NCBI GenBank assembly: GCA_001839685.1
Contig: MLAK01000960.1
Location: 92,904-156,903, forward strand
Reading direction: 5' to 3'
DNA length: 64,000 nt
DNA from: Tritrichomonas foetus
Lineage: Eukaryota > Parabasalia > Tritrichomonadida > Tritrichomonadidae
Shown: positions 39,201-48,273 of the stretch, one piece after another
Numbering within the stretch: position 1 is the stretch's first letter
Layout: every line of letters begins with the position of its first letter
Notes under the pieces: model-generated
Databases searched by the model: none
The model's input: only the letters and a program-made list of their open reading frames with translations
What the model was told of the DNA's origin: nothing
Program-made: the position numbers and the translations under genes

Positions 39201-42200
39201 CAGCTACATAAAATGGATCATTTTGAAATCGAAAAGGATTTTCTAAATCTAATAAATACTCACCAACAACATTTAAAGCTTCATGAAGTAATTTTTCAAC
39301 TGGAAATTCATGGAAATCAACTGCAGTCAAAATCCATTTCATTGTGATTTTGATTTGTCGTAAAGAGCCATTTCGGAAAACATTAACTAAATATGGTAAA
39401 TAATTTCGAAAATCAATAATTTCTCCACATTTAAAACCAATTGTCCACAATAATAAATCATTGTACATATGTTCTTCAGAATCAGGATGAAAAAAAATTG
39501 CTTTTGCTGGATTGTCATAAAGTGACAATCGATTCAACAAAGACAACATTATCAAAGTCGATTCTCGAATTTTAGTATAACATTTAATAATATTTGTATA
39601 TGACAACCGCAATAGATTTAAAGGCATGCTAGTGATATCGTTAGTGGAAAACTTCAGATTGGATTGTAGAATCATTTCAGGTGGAAACAAAAAAGGGTAC
39701 GGAAAATTTCTTAGAAAATTTTCAAGTGGAATCTTCTTACTTGCGTTAATAAAATGATGAGAAATGCGATTAAAATCATCTAGAAACATAGAAAAAATGC
39801 ATTGTTGACTTACATTTAATTTCCTTGCTTCAAATAATTGAAGGAACCATTCAACTAATGATGAATTTTGTAATACAATTAAATGCCTTGGATCATTTTT
39901 TAGTAAAAATTTTATTACCCCTTTAATTGAAAATTGTCGATTCTGAAGAGTATTTAGTTGTTTAAGTGTTTGGGATGATTCAAAGATACAAAAATCTCGA
40001 ATTTTGAAAAAATAATAAGCAAAAAGATCAGATGATGGTATATCTCCACATCTAGATATTAATTTGAAGATTTTATGATCAATTGATGAATAAATTCCAT
40101 TTAATGGATTGGGGAAAGCTTTATAAAACTTATCAAGTTTGTCAAAATGCTGTTGTTGTGTTGAAAATGAAACAGAAGAAAAAAGTGAAAGAAAAATATA
40201 AAGGGTGCAATTCAAAATCCGATTTAATTCAGGACAAAAATTGACATTATTCCATAGACCAAAATCAAAAAACTTGACAAGAGGATTCGCTAGAATTTTC
40301 CATGATGATTTATGCTGATAAACAAGCAATAATAATTTTTGCCAGACTTTGCAATCAATCGAATTTCGAACAAAATAACTGCTTAGTTCTTTTTTAGAAC
40401 TTAAAGTTAATATTCTTTGTTCAATTGATATAGTTATTGCATTAATTGGAGAGATGAATTTTTCAACGTTATTTTCAATGTTGGAAAAGGCGTAATTCAG
40501 GAAAGAAAGCATAATAAAAAGTGATTCTTCTGGGAAATTATTTGAATTTCCTGTAACATATGTAATCAGTTTAACTATTGCTTTATTGGATAAATGAATT
40601 TTATAGAAGTCAAAATATTGTGGAAATAACCAAATAAAGGTTGGTGGATAATCAACTTCAATAAAAGTATTAATAATATTTGGTAATAATATTTCATTAT
40701 GATTTACGCATTTTGGATGTTTCTTTTTATGATTTTTGAATTTATTTTCATTATTTTTGGGCTCATTTTCCTGATTTGCATGAATTTTCTTTGAATCATC
40801 TTTGATATTAGTGTCTTTTGCATTAGTTTCTAGACATAATAGGAAATAATAGCAAATATATTTTCTTATTGAGCCTTTTGCATTGGAAAAATAGTCTTCA
40901 AGAGCTTTAATTCTTTTCCTGTCCCTCACTCTACATAATAACATAAGTGATAAATAAATCCCATATACATTATTTGCTTGGATATAAGAAGTAACAAGAC
41001 TTGAAATAACATCAAACGTTTCAGTCTCAAATACATCTTTATCATGATACAGTGCAAAATAAACAGCTTCAAAAAGCGTGGAGAAATCAGGTGAATGATT
41101 TTCAAGAAACTGAATCCCAAGAATCCATCGAGGAATTGGAAAATTCTTTTTATAAATCAAAAATTGACTCTTTGATAGAACAATATGATTTTGCTTAAAT
41201 GGTGAAATACTAAATGAGAAGTTCTCATCTTGAAAATCACTCGGAACTTCCCAAATTAAAGATCCGCTTACTAAAGAAAATTGTCGAAAAACTCTTTGAT
41301 CATTTTCATCATATTCCGCAAGTGTAATAAAAAGTCCATTAGTAATAAAAGGGACATTTTTTTCAGTAATTCTTTCAAGTCTCACTTTTTTAATTAATTG
41401 AAATTTTGATCGAACGAAAGTAAAAACAGTTACAATTCTATTTGACAAATTATAAAAATAAAACCCATCTGAAACAACAGGAAAGAGATTCCCTGGATGA
41501 TTCTTAATTACTGATATTCCTGCTGTAGCCAAATCAATACAATAAGCATTTGTTTCTGTAAAAGCCCATAAAGCATCTGATGCCCAAGCTAAAGAATAAG
41601 GTTTATCTGATAATAAACTGAAATTAATTGAAAAATTATGTAAATTTGAATCAACATTTTGATGTTTTGATGGATATTGTTCAATAAAAATAGTACCATC
41701 ATTTCGGCCAAATATCACTTGAGAATAACTTGCAGTAAATGAACTAAAGTGAGCAAGTTCGTTAAACAATATTGGAGATTTACAGAGAAAAAGTTGATTC
41801 TTTCTTGATGGAAAAAAAAAGGGCATTTTATACGATCCTAAAAACCAAGGAATGGCTCGAGAAAAGCGAGGCTTTGGCCAAAGTGGAGGACGTGGTGGAT
41901 TCACTTTTAAAAGTAAAAATTTTAATAGTTCAGCGCTTTGTCCGAACAATGTAAGTGAAACAAACTCATTATAACAATCTTTCGAATAAAATTCGATTAA
42001 GTTATTCGCAGTAATCGATCTGCAAGCAGTGTAGCATAAATTTGGATTTTTCGATAGATGATTTATGATCAAATGTGAATCGAGCATTAAAATCTGTTCG
42101 AGTTGCTCTTGGTCTTCATTTGATGCTTGATATTCGAACGGTTTTTTGGGAGAAAAGTATGAAAAAGGAGGATTTAATTCGACTGTGAAGGTTCGGTGTA

Positions 42201-42339
42201 AGTCCTTGTCAAAAAAACTGAGGTCTTCTTGTATTGCTTTAATTATGGATTTTGAAAATATGTTTGGAATGGATTCTCTGCCATTGCAAGAAAAACAATC
42301 ATCCTCATTCATTCTATCTATATTTAAATATAGATTCAT
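36202..42339 (-). CDS. Giant protein, propeller-like N-terminus, HECT-like tail
   Basis: 2045 residues. Residues 180-440 have WD/propeller-like strands (SQVIFGRNDGTIFIEQYPS, YSLAWASDALWAFTETNAYC, FVPVVS-type blades). The middle is a long helical solenoid. The last 70 residues (FLELCTGTIKLCKIPIYVIS, then IILGNFPNDKSFFLKILTLI) resemble the C-lobe of a HECT ubiquitin ligase in order and spacing, but the catalytic TCFN-type Cys is not there and no HECT N-lobe is evident. It may be a HERC/HECTD-like scaffold with a dead tail, or unrelated. I do not assign a function. Two in-frame ATGs compete (42339 and 42312). A 20-bp palindrome lies between them. Confidence 0.7.
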   Translation of the reverse strand: MNLYLNIDRMNEDDCFSCNGRESIPNIFSKSIIKAIQEDLSFFDKDLHRTFTVELNPPFSYFSPKKPFEYQASNEDQEQLEQILMLDSHLIINHLSKNPNLCYTACRSITANNLIEFYSKDCYNEFVSLTLFGQSAELLKFLLLKVNPPRPPLWPKPRFSRAIPWFLGSYKMPFFFPSRKNQLFLCKSPILFNELAHFSSFTASYSQVIFGRNDGTIFIEQYPSKHQNVDSNLHNFSINFSLLSDKPYSLAWASDALWAFTETNAYCIDLATAGISVIKNHPGNLFPVVSDGFYFYNLSNRIVTVFTFVRSKFQLIKKVRLERITEKNVPFITNGLFITLAEYDENDQRVFRQFSLVSGSLIWEVPSDFQDENFSFSISPFKQNHIVLSKSQFLIYKKNFPIPRWILGIQFLENHSPDFSTLFEAVYFALYHDKDVFETETFDVISSLVTSYIQANNVYGIYLSLMLLCRVRDRKRIKALEDYFSNAKGSIRKYICYYFLLCLETNAKDTNIKDDSKKIHANQENEPKNNENKFKNHKKKHPKCVNHNEILLPNIINTFIEVDYPPTFIWLFPQYFDFYKIHLSNKAIVKLITYVTGNSNNFPEESLFIMLSFLNYAFSNIENNVEKFISPINAITISIEQRILTLSSKKELSSYFVRNSIDCKVWQKLLLLVYQHKSSWKILANPLVKFFDFGLWNNVNFCPELNRILNCTLYIFLSLFSSVSFSTQQQHFDKLDKFYKAFPNPLNGIYSSIDHKIFKLISRCGDIPSSDLFAYYFFKIRDFCIFESSQTLKQLNTLQNRQFSIKGVIKFLLKNDPRHLIVLQNSSLVEWFLQLFEARKLNVSQQCIFSMFLDDFNRISHHFINASKKIPLENFLRNFPYPFLFPPEMILQSNLKFSTNDITSMPLNLLRLSYTNIIKCYTKIRESTLIMLSLLNRLSLYDNPAKAIFFHPDSEEHMYNDLLLWTIGFKCGEIIDFRNYLPYLVNVFRNGSLRQIKITMKWILTAVDFHEFPVEKLLHEALNVVGEYLLDLENPFRFQNDPFYVAESIFVIIHYCRKMFNIKSDIFRNTLLHHINQNDKRTILTAFAIMNNSIEIPRPKANIHLLTNDFCEINGRIVNCDEFSIQIVNNTPANSRFNNLLINNKNNITLKISDCIQIWALPKPVKLHLINDFSFFQHLFLHAHFEKEYQNVFKLASLNAFLKLEKFKTILTKEFSEMIFLKEWPKYFMMDKSFYDFTYFMSISFNSKNPFLFQNEDELNHDFINSSRNDDSTVKEINLLESSGMMITTDSPTIYRSTPIHPNLKSTLNLNSSSNFSLEIYGFTDFNNYTLKYGPTLLPENQEITIENDPLKSLIILKMDQNNKNCNHFINYPPVKLFLIKIYLDAGTLCTYKFTVNPQLYDFHLDLSNRIIKSENENDESIIVERMHYIDFFDELPTSDSFYFVQATLQKSSQNLISTLKQLNALEIMNVLPADAILNLLYDSNPFVLDTSLSLEKMRAFPLWMIDSISLRRILSLQIVRKRLPEIFNEITKRKLSPNIHCNNQNYLCVDENFEIPLRNCFIINEYSYQCFDYKEQYVKIDKNSKVVPFFMVHSTILELIVNCRHLMMMHRFLGLTEFNKSFFGGFPDYFFKEVTKMAELVFPTIPPEGEKPDFPEECFFVEESIVHDFPNVFFLHKFFELTSQPLPRQTFICTQYPMYLTNVTKNSHFKINSKEFFSNQFVILYDESEQLPLTAYSVSVNRRFQVECDDSAMFVFERMPDFNLIDSEFKTWKPHHSLQLIFSLTELVETQTENSANSSTRSETFSNNNNGIFLAINENNKEPIRFNAFYDISESSERKFTKEIYSCLPLSTQFSYETSLFMLELLKTQKETINKLMDEILVKAQKNDICLSIEQYKDMRSFLFHLKERNKFLRKHYFSNFEAFEHYLIHISSQYENNLKIAKSIKENPPSCFLTKNVNSLLLKWLHQFIFNSPVFVVMLFLELCTGTIKLCKIPIYVISSNKEECFEILSKEKLIILGNFPNDKSFFLKILTLIQQYQNQFYV
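42316..42335. repeat. 20-bp perfect palindrome between two candidate starts
   Basis: ATCTATATTTAAATATAGAT is self-complementary over its whole length. It lies between the ATGs at 42339 and 42312 of the giant gene, so it is either leader DNA (favouring the second ATG) or codes for NLYLNID. Confidence 0.8.
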
Positions 42340-43299
42340 CTATATTTAATGGAAAATATGGTGGTGTAAAATGACATAATAAAAATTTTTCCATCATTCC
42401 TGACAATTTCAGAACATCATGAACCATTCAGGTATTATTTGAGAGATATTTTCTATAACATCAGATGTGTCATAAGCTTTTGAAGGAAAAAAGCTCTGCC
42501 AGTGAAATAAGAAATGATATTGACTGAGTTTCTCTTTCTCCAATAATTCATGTAAAGAAAACATTTTAAATATGAGAACTCACTTTTTTATTCTGGATAT
42601 TGTCTTCTAATTCAGTAATTTACACAATTTTGATGAATTCGTTTGGACTTCTAGGGAATATATGGTAATTATAATCACTTTATGGTCAATTTTATATCAG
42701 TTTGAATGCATTTGCATAATAAAACATATATGTTTAAATTTCGCAAATTATTAATTTTTTTTGACAGTGATTAGAGAATCATCATAAGAGGATTTACCCA
42801 GAGCTTATATATATAAATAGATATGAATTATGTCTTAAAAATATAGAATACAAGCTTGATTCATGATGGGAATATGTCTTTGATTGAAAATGAAGATAGA
42901 GAGGATTAAATTATCGAAGATCATATTTAAAATGTTTTTATTAAGTTAAAATCAATAAATTAGAAACTATAGTATGTTTTTTTCCCCTTAATACTTAAAT
43001 CATAATTTTGTTTCGAAATTGTTTCATATTTAGGGATTCGGTCATTTATATGATAAATGATATATTTACATCATGAATGTTATTTTTCCCAGAATTGAAT
43101 TTCATTTTTCCTGCGTAAAATCTTTGGCATATAGAAATTTGAATGAATCATTCAATTGACGAATGATTTTTCACAAATATTTTCTGACGCCTATCAAAAT
43201 TTGAATGTACTGTTTCGTCGTTTTATTTGAACTCAATTTTATTTCGAAAAATCTTATATTTTGTTATCACATCATTATTACATTATTCGGTAGAAGAAA
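42340..43299. other. Intergenic between divergent genes
   Basis: 960 bp of AT-rich DNA, presumably the promoters of both flanking genes. I see no gene, tRNA or repeat. Confidence 0.5.
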
Positions 43300-44400
43300 A
43301 TGTCATTAAGAACCAAATTCATGGGATTTGATATTAAGAATCCTCTAATGCCTGCCCCCGGCCCTCCAGTTCGTGACGCCAAAGCATGCATTGATTGCAT
43401 CAATGGGGGATGCGGCGTGATGGTCACTAAGACCATATCCACCAAAGCAGCCAATGTTCCACAACCAAACATGTATGAGTCGCAAGCTCATAAGTACTTT
43501 TTAAACACAGAGCTTTGGACCGAGCTTTCGCCCGAAAGATGGATAGAGCACGAATATCCAAAGATCCGCGAGGTTTGTAACCAAGCCAAAGTTCCAATGG
43601 TCGTTTCGATGGGTTATACAGCTGAAGAAATCGCAGAAATGGCACCAAAAGTTGCTAAATTTGCAGATGCAATTGAATTATCAACACACTACATTTCAGA
43701 TGATCCAAAACCAATGCAAGACGCTGTGAAAGCAGCAATTGAAGGATCTGGTGGAAAGCCAGTAATTGTAAAACTGTCACCATTCCGAGATGCTCCAAAA
43801 GCAGCGAAGGCAGCAAAAGAAGCAGGAGCATCTGGCTTAACATGTGTGAATTCATTTGGGCCATGCTTTGGATTGGACATTGAGAGAGGAGGTGCTCCAT
43901 TCATGGGAAGCGACTCCAAGTATGGATGGATGTCTGGCCCAGCAATTAAGCCACTTGCTATGCGTGTTGTTTATGATGTCGCAAGAGAATGTGATTTACC
44001 AATTTGTGGAGTTGGTGGAGTCTCAAATGGTGCTGATGCAATCGAATATTTAATGGCTGGTGCCAAGCACATTGGAATATGCACTGCTGCAATTGTCCAA
44101 GGTCGCGATGTATTTGATACTATTGCTAAAGAAATGGAGCAATGGCTCAAAGAACATGGATATAAGAGTGTTGAAGATGTGATTGGACTTGGGCTTAAAC
44201 ACAAGCCATTGAAACAGGTGAATCCACCAAAAATTGATACTGAAAAATGCATTGGATGCGGAACATGTGTTACATCATGCCTTTATGAAGCACTTTCAAT
44301 CAATGATGACGGAAAGGCTCAATGCAACGGTGATGTATGCTTCAGGTGTGGACTTTGCTACACTCGCTGTCCTGTACATGCGATTTCAATTCAAGGATAA
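43300..44400 (+). CDS. DHODH/PreA-like flavoprotein with 2[4Fe-4S] ferredoxin
   Basis: 366 residues. Residues 1-295 form a TIM-barrel flavoprotein of the dihydroorotate/dihydropyrimidine dehydrogenase superfamily (PVIVKLSP with the FMN Lys, LTCVNSFGP, WMSGPAIKPLAMR, GVGGVSNGADAIEYLMAGA for FMN phosphate). Residues 310-366 hold two ferredoxin clusters (CIGCGTCVTSC and CFRCGLCYTRC). This is the PreA arrangement, which passes electrons between the flavin and Fe-S centres. Where PreA/DPD has NLSCPH with the active-site Cys, this protein has ELSTHYIS, so the substrate is probably not a normal dihydropyrimidine. Similar proteins occur in anaerobic bacteria, suggesting lateral transfer. It is soluble, with no obvious targeting peptide. 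GC content is visibly above that of the surroundings, which could reflect expression or transfer. Confidence 0.88.
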   Translation: MSLRTKFMGFDIKNPLMPAPGPPVRDAKACIDCINGGCGVMVTKTISTKAANVPQPNMYESQAHKYFLNTELWTELSPERWIEHEYPKIREVCNQAKVPMVVSMGYTAEEIAEMAPKVAKFADAIELSTHYISDDPKPMQDAVKAAIEGSGGKPVIVKLSPFRDAPKAAKAAKEAGASGLTCVNSFGPCFGLDIERGGAPFMGSDSKYGWMSGPAIKPLAMRVVYDVARECDLPICGVGGVSNGADAIEYLMAGAKHIGICTAAIVQGRDVFDTIAKEMEQWLKEHGYKSVEDVIGLGLKHKPLKQVNPPKIDTEKCIGCGTCVTSCLYEALSINDDGKAQCNGDVCFRCGLCYTRCPVHAISIQG

Positions 44401-44659
44401 ACTTTAATTATTAAAAATTTCGTGAGTCTGAATTATTCCAAAGCCTTATTTTCTTAATTTTTATCAGACTGGTGCTAAACCTTATCTATATAAATAATAA
44501 TTGTCAACAACACGCTATTTTGCAGTCTTACTGCTTCAATCAAAGGCTGATTTATATTGTCGTGAATGAAATCAAACAAATAAAAAAAAAAAAAAAAGGA
44601 AAAAATTTGAAAGATATATATTCTCATTAGTCTTGTTTAAAGTTGCAAAGTTAAATTAC
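44401..44659. other. Convergent 3' spacer with A tract
   Basis: Contains an A run at about 44581-44597 between the 3' ends of the DHODH-like and ARPC1 genes. Otherwise nothing is visible. Confidence 0.5.
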
Positions 44660-45745
44660 TTATTCAAGTTGCTCACTTGAGAAATGGGCCTTAATTGAGT
44701 CGATTGGCCAGATACCGATCTTTCCATCGTTGGCGCAGGTTGTGATAAGCTTTCCTGTCTTGCGGATACCAACGATGATGTTATTATGTAAGGATTCGGT
44801 CTTTGTGACCTTTGGTCCACCGAACATTGCACGCCTTGCAGCAATGCCACCTGAGGCACCGGCAGAATCGTTCTTTTCGCGGATTTCTGGAATATCGATT
44901 AATCCCAAGTCAGTCCATTGGTTACCCTTGAGGACGAAGAGACGTGGTTGGCAATCGAAACCACCACCGATTAAAGCCTTATCGCTGATGAAGCAAAGTG
45001 AAAGGAGTGGAAGGCCGTTAATGTTGAGGGCGTTGTTCTTGTCTTCTGCGAAATCCTTGGTGTTGATGAAGCGGATGTAAGCGTCTTGTGATGTGAAAAC
45101 AACCCATTCACCACTTGGAGAAACTGCGCAAGCGTTGACCCAACCTTGAGCTGAGTATTCGTGAAGGCAGAATTTAACCTGCTTCTTTCCGTGCTTGTCT
45201 TTAACGATTGAGGCTTCATTTTCATCGAGTGCGTAATATCCGAAGTGACGGTCAGTTGCGGCGCAAATGCAGTGTTTGCTGTCTGGCATGAATTCGACGT
45301 TGAGGGATGTTGGATGTCCATTGTCCAAGTTGTATGATTGCCACCAGTTTTGCTTTGGATCGTATGAGCAAACACGGAACTTGGAAGATCCTGTTGCAAC
45401 GCAGAACATCTTGCCGTTTGGTGCCCATCTGACATATGTGGCGGCACGGCGAAGCTTAAGAAGAACGAGTTGTTTCCTCCAAACCTTTTCTTTTTCATCT
45501 AATTCCCAAACGTAGGCGTTACGGTCGTGTGAGCAAGTAACGATTTGACCAGTGGTGAAGTTCCAGTCGCAACTGCTGATAACTTGGGTATGTTCTGAGA
45601 GTGTATAAAGCAATTTTGTTGTCTTGCCATTCACTTCATAAATCAGGAGATCGTTGGTATTTGGGCAAAAGGCGAGCTGTGTGCCATCCTTGTTCCAGCA
45701 GTGGCAAGTGATTGGTGCGTCGACAAGATCGAGGGAGTAAGCCAT
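44660..45745 (-). CDS. ARPC1: Arp2/3 complex subunit ARPC1 (p41)
   Basis: 361 residues, the normal length of ARPC1, a seven-blade WD40 propeller in the actin-branching Arp2/3 complex. Diagnostic stretches are PITCHCWNKDGTQLAFCPNT, SSCDWNFTTGQIVTCSHDRN, VWELDEKEKVWRKQLVLLKL, RAATYVRWAPNGKMFCVATG, DNGHPTSLNVEFMPDSKHC and GWVNACAVSPSGEWVVFTSQ. The blade-6 insertion (about 290-320, Ala/Gly/Arg-rich) matches the loop that contacts actin in other ARPC1 proteins. The gene is intact. Codon usage is relatively GC-rich, as expected for a highly expressed gene. Confidence 0.97.
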   Translation of the reverse strand: MAYSLDLVDAPITCHCWNKDGTQLAFCPNTNDLLIYEVNGKTTKLLYTLSEHTQVISSCDWNFTTGQIVTCSHDRNAYVWELDEKEKVWRKQLVLLKLRRAATYVRWAPNGKMFCVATGSSKFRVCSYDPKQNWWQSYNLDNGHPTSLNVEFMPDSKHCICAATDRHFGYYALDENEASIVKDKHGKKQVKFCLHEYSAQGWVNACAVSPSGEWVVFTSQDAYIRFINTKDFAEDKNNALNINGLPLLSLCFISDKALIGGGFDCQPRLFVLKGNQWTDLGLIDIPEIREKNDSAGASGGIAARRAMFGGPKVTKTESLHNNIIVGIRKTGKLITTCANDGKIGIWPIDSIKAHFSSEQLE

Positions 45746-46793
45746 TTTACTTTCTTAACAAGTAATTTTTTCGGTTGGACCACTTTTTCAAACAAACACT
45801 AAAATTGAAATTTCTACAGAACCCTTGCAAATCAATACAGTTAGATCTAAATAAGCTATTATTAAGATATGAAATTATTGTCAATTGTGAATTGTCATTT
45901 AGAAAAAGTGAAGTCAATTTTGAATCGATTTTAGCAGTTATTGTAAGCAATACGATTGTTCCAATGAACTGTCAAATTTTCTTCTTGGAGAAAATGCACA
46001 ATGTATTGTTTTGAAAGTTTATATGAATGATTTTTGATAGGAATTAGCCATAGAATTGTTGACTTAAATGAGTTTCAAGAAATGTCAACGACTAATTTGA
46101 ATTGAATTGATATTCATGAAAATGTATCATAGTTTTCGATGCGATGCATTATTAATTCATGTACTTTTGTATTGATAAGCAAAGATAAATTGAAAAAACA
46201 CAACTAGTCAATATCACATCCAATCGAAATGTGATAGATCAATCAAACATCGTGAAAAATCTAACGTAATGAATTATTACACACAAATTGGAAAAACCAT
46301 CGATGAAAAGTAAACTTTAAATTCATGAAGACTGGTGATTTCGTCTGATGTTTCTGTTTTTATTGAAAACACAAAAGCTATTGATAAATATGATTGAAGC
46401 AATGACCACACGACTATATAATATTATTACTTAATAAATCACAATAGTGTCAAAAATTATTCATATATATTTGACTATTTTCTTCATATGCTCATATCAA
46501 ACTATATTATTATGCTATTATAATTTGCACATAAATTGTAAATGCGTAATAACAGGAGTGTGGTATAGTTTATTTTTCGTGAAAGAGCTCATATTCTCAT
46601 TACTCTATTCAAAAAATTGAGGAAACGATAACTATTTTTGTGAATTCCCAAATGAAAACATATAAACTCCCAATTTACTTCACAGAATGACAATTCTGAT
46701 GACGAAATATTATCTTTATCTCAAATATTATACTAAACGTCATTTACATTCAAAAATGTTCGTTAAATTATTTAATAATTAAATCTTTCTTGC
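45746..46793. other. Intergenic between divergent genes
   Basis: 1.05 kb of AT-rich DNA. The 79-codon frame at 45775-46014 begins with TTG and is not convincing. No RNA gene or repeat seen. Confidence 0.5.
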
Positions 46794-48008
46794 ATGACAA
46801 GTACTGCAACTATAGTTAGAATTGTTGGGCCATATAAAGGAACCCCTGGGCCAGGGGCATATACACCTCCATCGGATTTTGGAAAAGCACCCGCATATAC
46901 AATTAAACATAAGTACCCAGATAGGACTGAAAGAAACAAAGCAGGATATGAAAATTTACCAAATACTGTTGGCACTGGTCATAAATATACAATGTCTATT
47001 CGACCAAAAGACTTGAAAACATTAAATACACCAGGGCCCAATTATATGCCACCCAAGTTGGGACAAGAAGCGCCAGCACATGCATTTCACATGAAAGAAC
47101 CTGAACCTAAGAACGGCTGTGTTTCACCAGGTCCTGGAAAATATAATACATCCAAAGGGTTAGCTGGTCCTAAATATACAATGAAAGCAAGAAAGTTTGT
47201 GCATGAAGAAGGAACAGTTGAAGGACCAGGTGGTGGTAAATATTTTCCAGATTACGATAAAGTCATGCCAAGCCGTCCAAAAACAGGAATCGGCATCAAA
47301 CATAAAGCACCAAAACGAGCTGCAACACCAGGACCAGGCCAATATGATATTGACAGGTCACCTCCAAGTAAAGCTGCTGCATTTCATATTAAAAGACGGG
47401 AAATGAATAAAGACAATTTTCCACTTGGAAAATATGATACTAGTGTTCCACTAGGTACGCAGGTACCAAAATATTCCATTCGAACCAAAAATGATATTCC
47501 AGAAAAGCCACTTGCTGCACCCTATCAAAAAATCCCGGAAAAATTCGGGAAAGAAGCACCAAAATATTCTTTGTCAAGTAGACACAAAGAAATTGAAAGG
47601 CCACCAATTCCTGGGCCTAGTTATATGCCTCCACCATTCGGTTCAGAAGCTATTAAATATAGCTGCACAAGTCGAAGAGAGAAATCACGCAATATGGATT
47701 ATCAACCAGGCCCAGGTGCAGGAAAATATAATACTCGACCAAACACAGGAGGTCCTGCCTACACAATTAAAAGCAAGAAATATCCTAAAAATGATGGAGT
47801 TGTCGAAGGACCAGGTGGCGGCAAATATCTTCCAGATTATGATAAAGTCTTACCAAGCAGACCAAAGACAGCAATTCTGGAGAAGCATGAACATAAGCCA
47901 GATGGTCCACTTCCAGGATATGTCGATCTTGGTGGTACTTTCGCTGGTCCAAAATGGACAATTGGAAGAAAAGAAGAACTCGAGATTACTCCAGGTGTAA
48001 ACGCATAA
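46794..48008 (+). CDS. SHIPPO/ODF3-like PGPG-repeat (axonemal) protein
   Basis: 404 residues of short Pro-Gly-Pro-Gly-x-Tyr (SHIPPO/STPGR) repeats: GTPGPGAYTPPSDFGKAPAY, TPGPNYMPP, SPGPGKYNT, TPGPGQYDI, IPGPSYMPP and QPGPGAGKYNT. Between them are basic Y-T-[IM]-K/R segments such as PKYTMKARK and PAYTIKSKK. Such proteins (ODF3/CIMAP family) line microtubule lumens or sperm and ciliary outer dense fibres. In a trichomonad this fits the flagella or the axostyle/pelta microtubules; that is inference. The protein is internally duplicated: two copies of EGPGGGKYxPDYDKVxPSRPK at about 150 and 350. No transmembrane or catalytic motif. Confidence 0.9.
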   Translation: MTSTATIVRIVGPYKGTPGPGAYTPPSDFGKAPAYTIKHKYPDRTERNKAGYENLPNTVGTGHKYTMSIRPKDLKTLNTPGPNYMPPKLGQEAPAHAFHMKEPEPKNGCVSPGPGKYNTSKGLAGPKYTMKARKFVHEEGTVEGPGGGKYFPDYDKVMPSRPKTGIGIKHKAPKRAATPGPGQYDIDRSPPSKAAAFHIKRREMNKDNFPLGKYDTSVPLGTQVPKYSIRTKNDIPEKPLAAPYQKIPEKFGKEAPKYSLSSRHKEIERPPIPGPSYMPPPFGSEAIKYSCTSRREKSRNMDYQPGPGAGKYNTRPNTGGPAYTIKSKKYPKNDGVVEGPGGGKYLPDYDKVLPSRPKTAILEKHEHKPDGPLPGYVDLGGTFAGPKWTIGRKEELEITPGVNA

Positions 48009-48273
48009 GTTCTGTGATTTGTTTAGATAATAAAAATATTAATCCAAATAAATTTTGTTTTACAAAAATTTGCATACTATCATATGTAACATTGCACAGA
48101 TGTAGAATGATCATTTTTGTGGAATTTCACTTTTTGAGAAGGGATTTGATAAGTATTGAAAAAACATCAAAATAACGAACTTTTTCTATTTGTTTTTGTC
48201 ATTGAAAAACCATTTTCACAAATGGATATTTTGTGTGTTCAAAATGTTGCAACTTTTTCAATTATAATAAATA

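Noticed and set aside
45775..46014. 79-codon plus-strand ORF upstream of ARPC1
   Set aside because: Starts with TTG, lies in a divergent promoter region, no family features.
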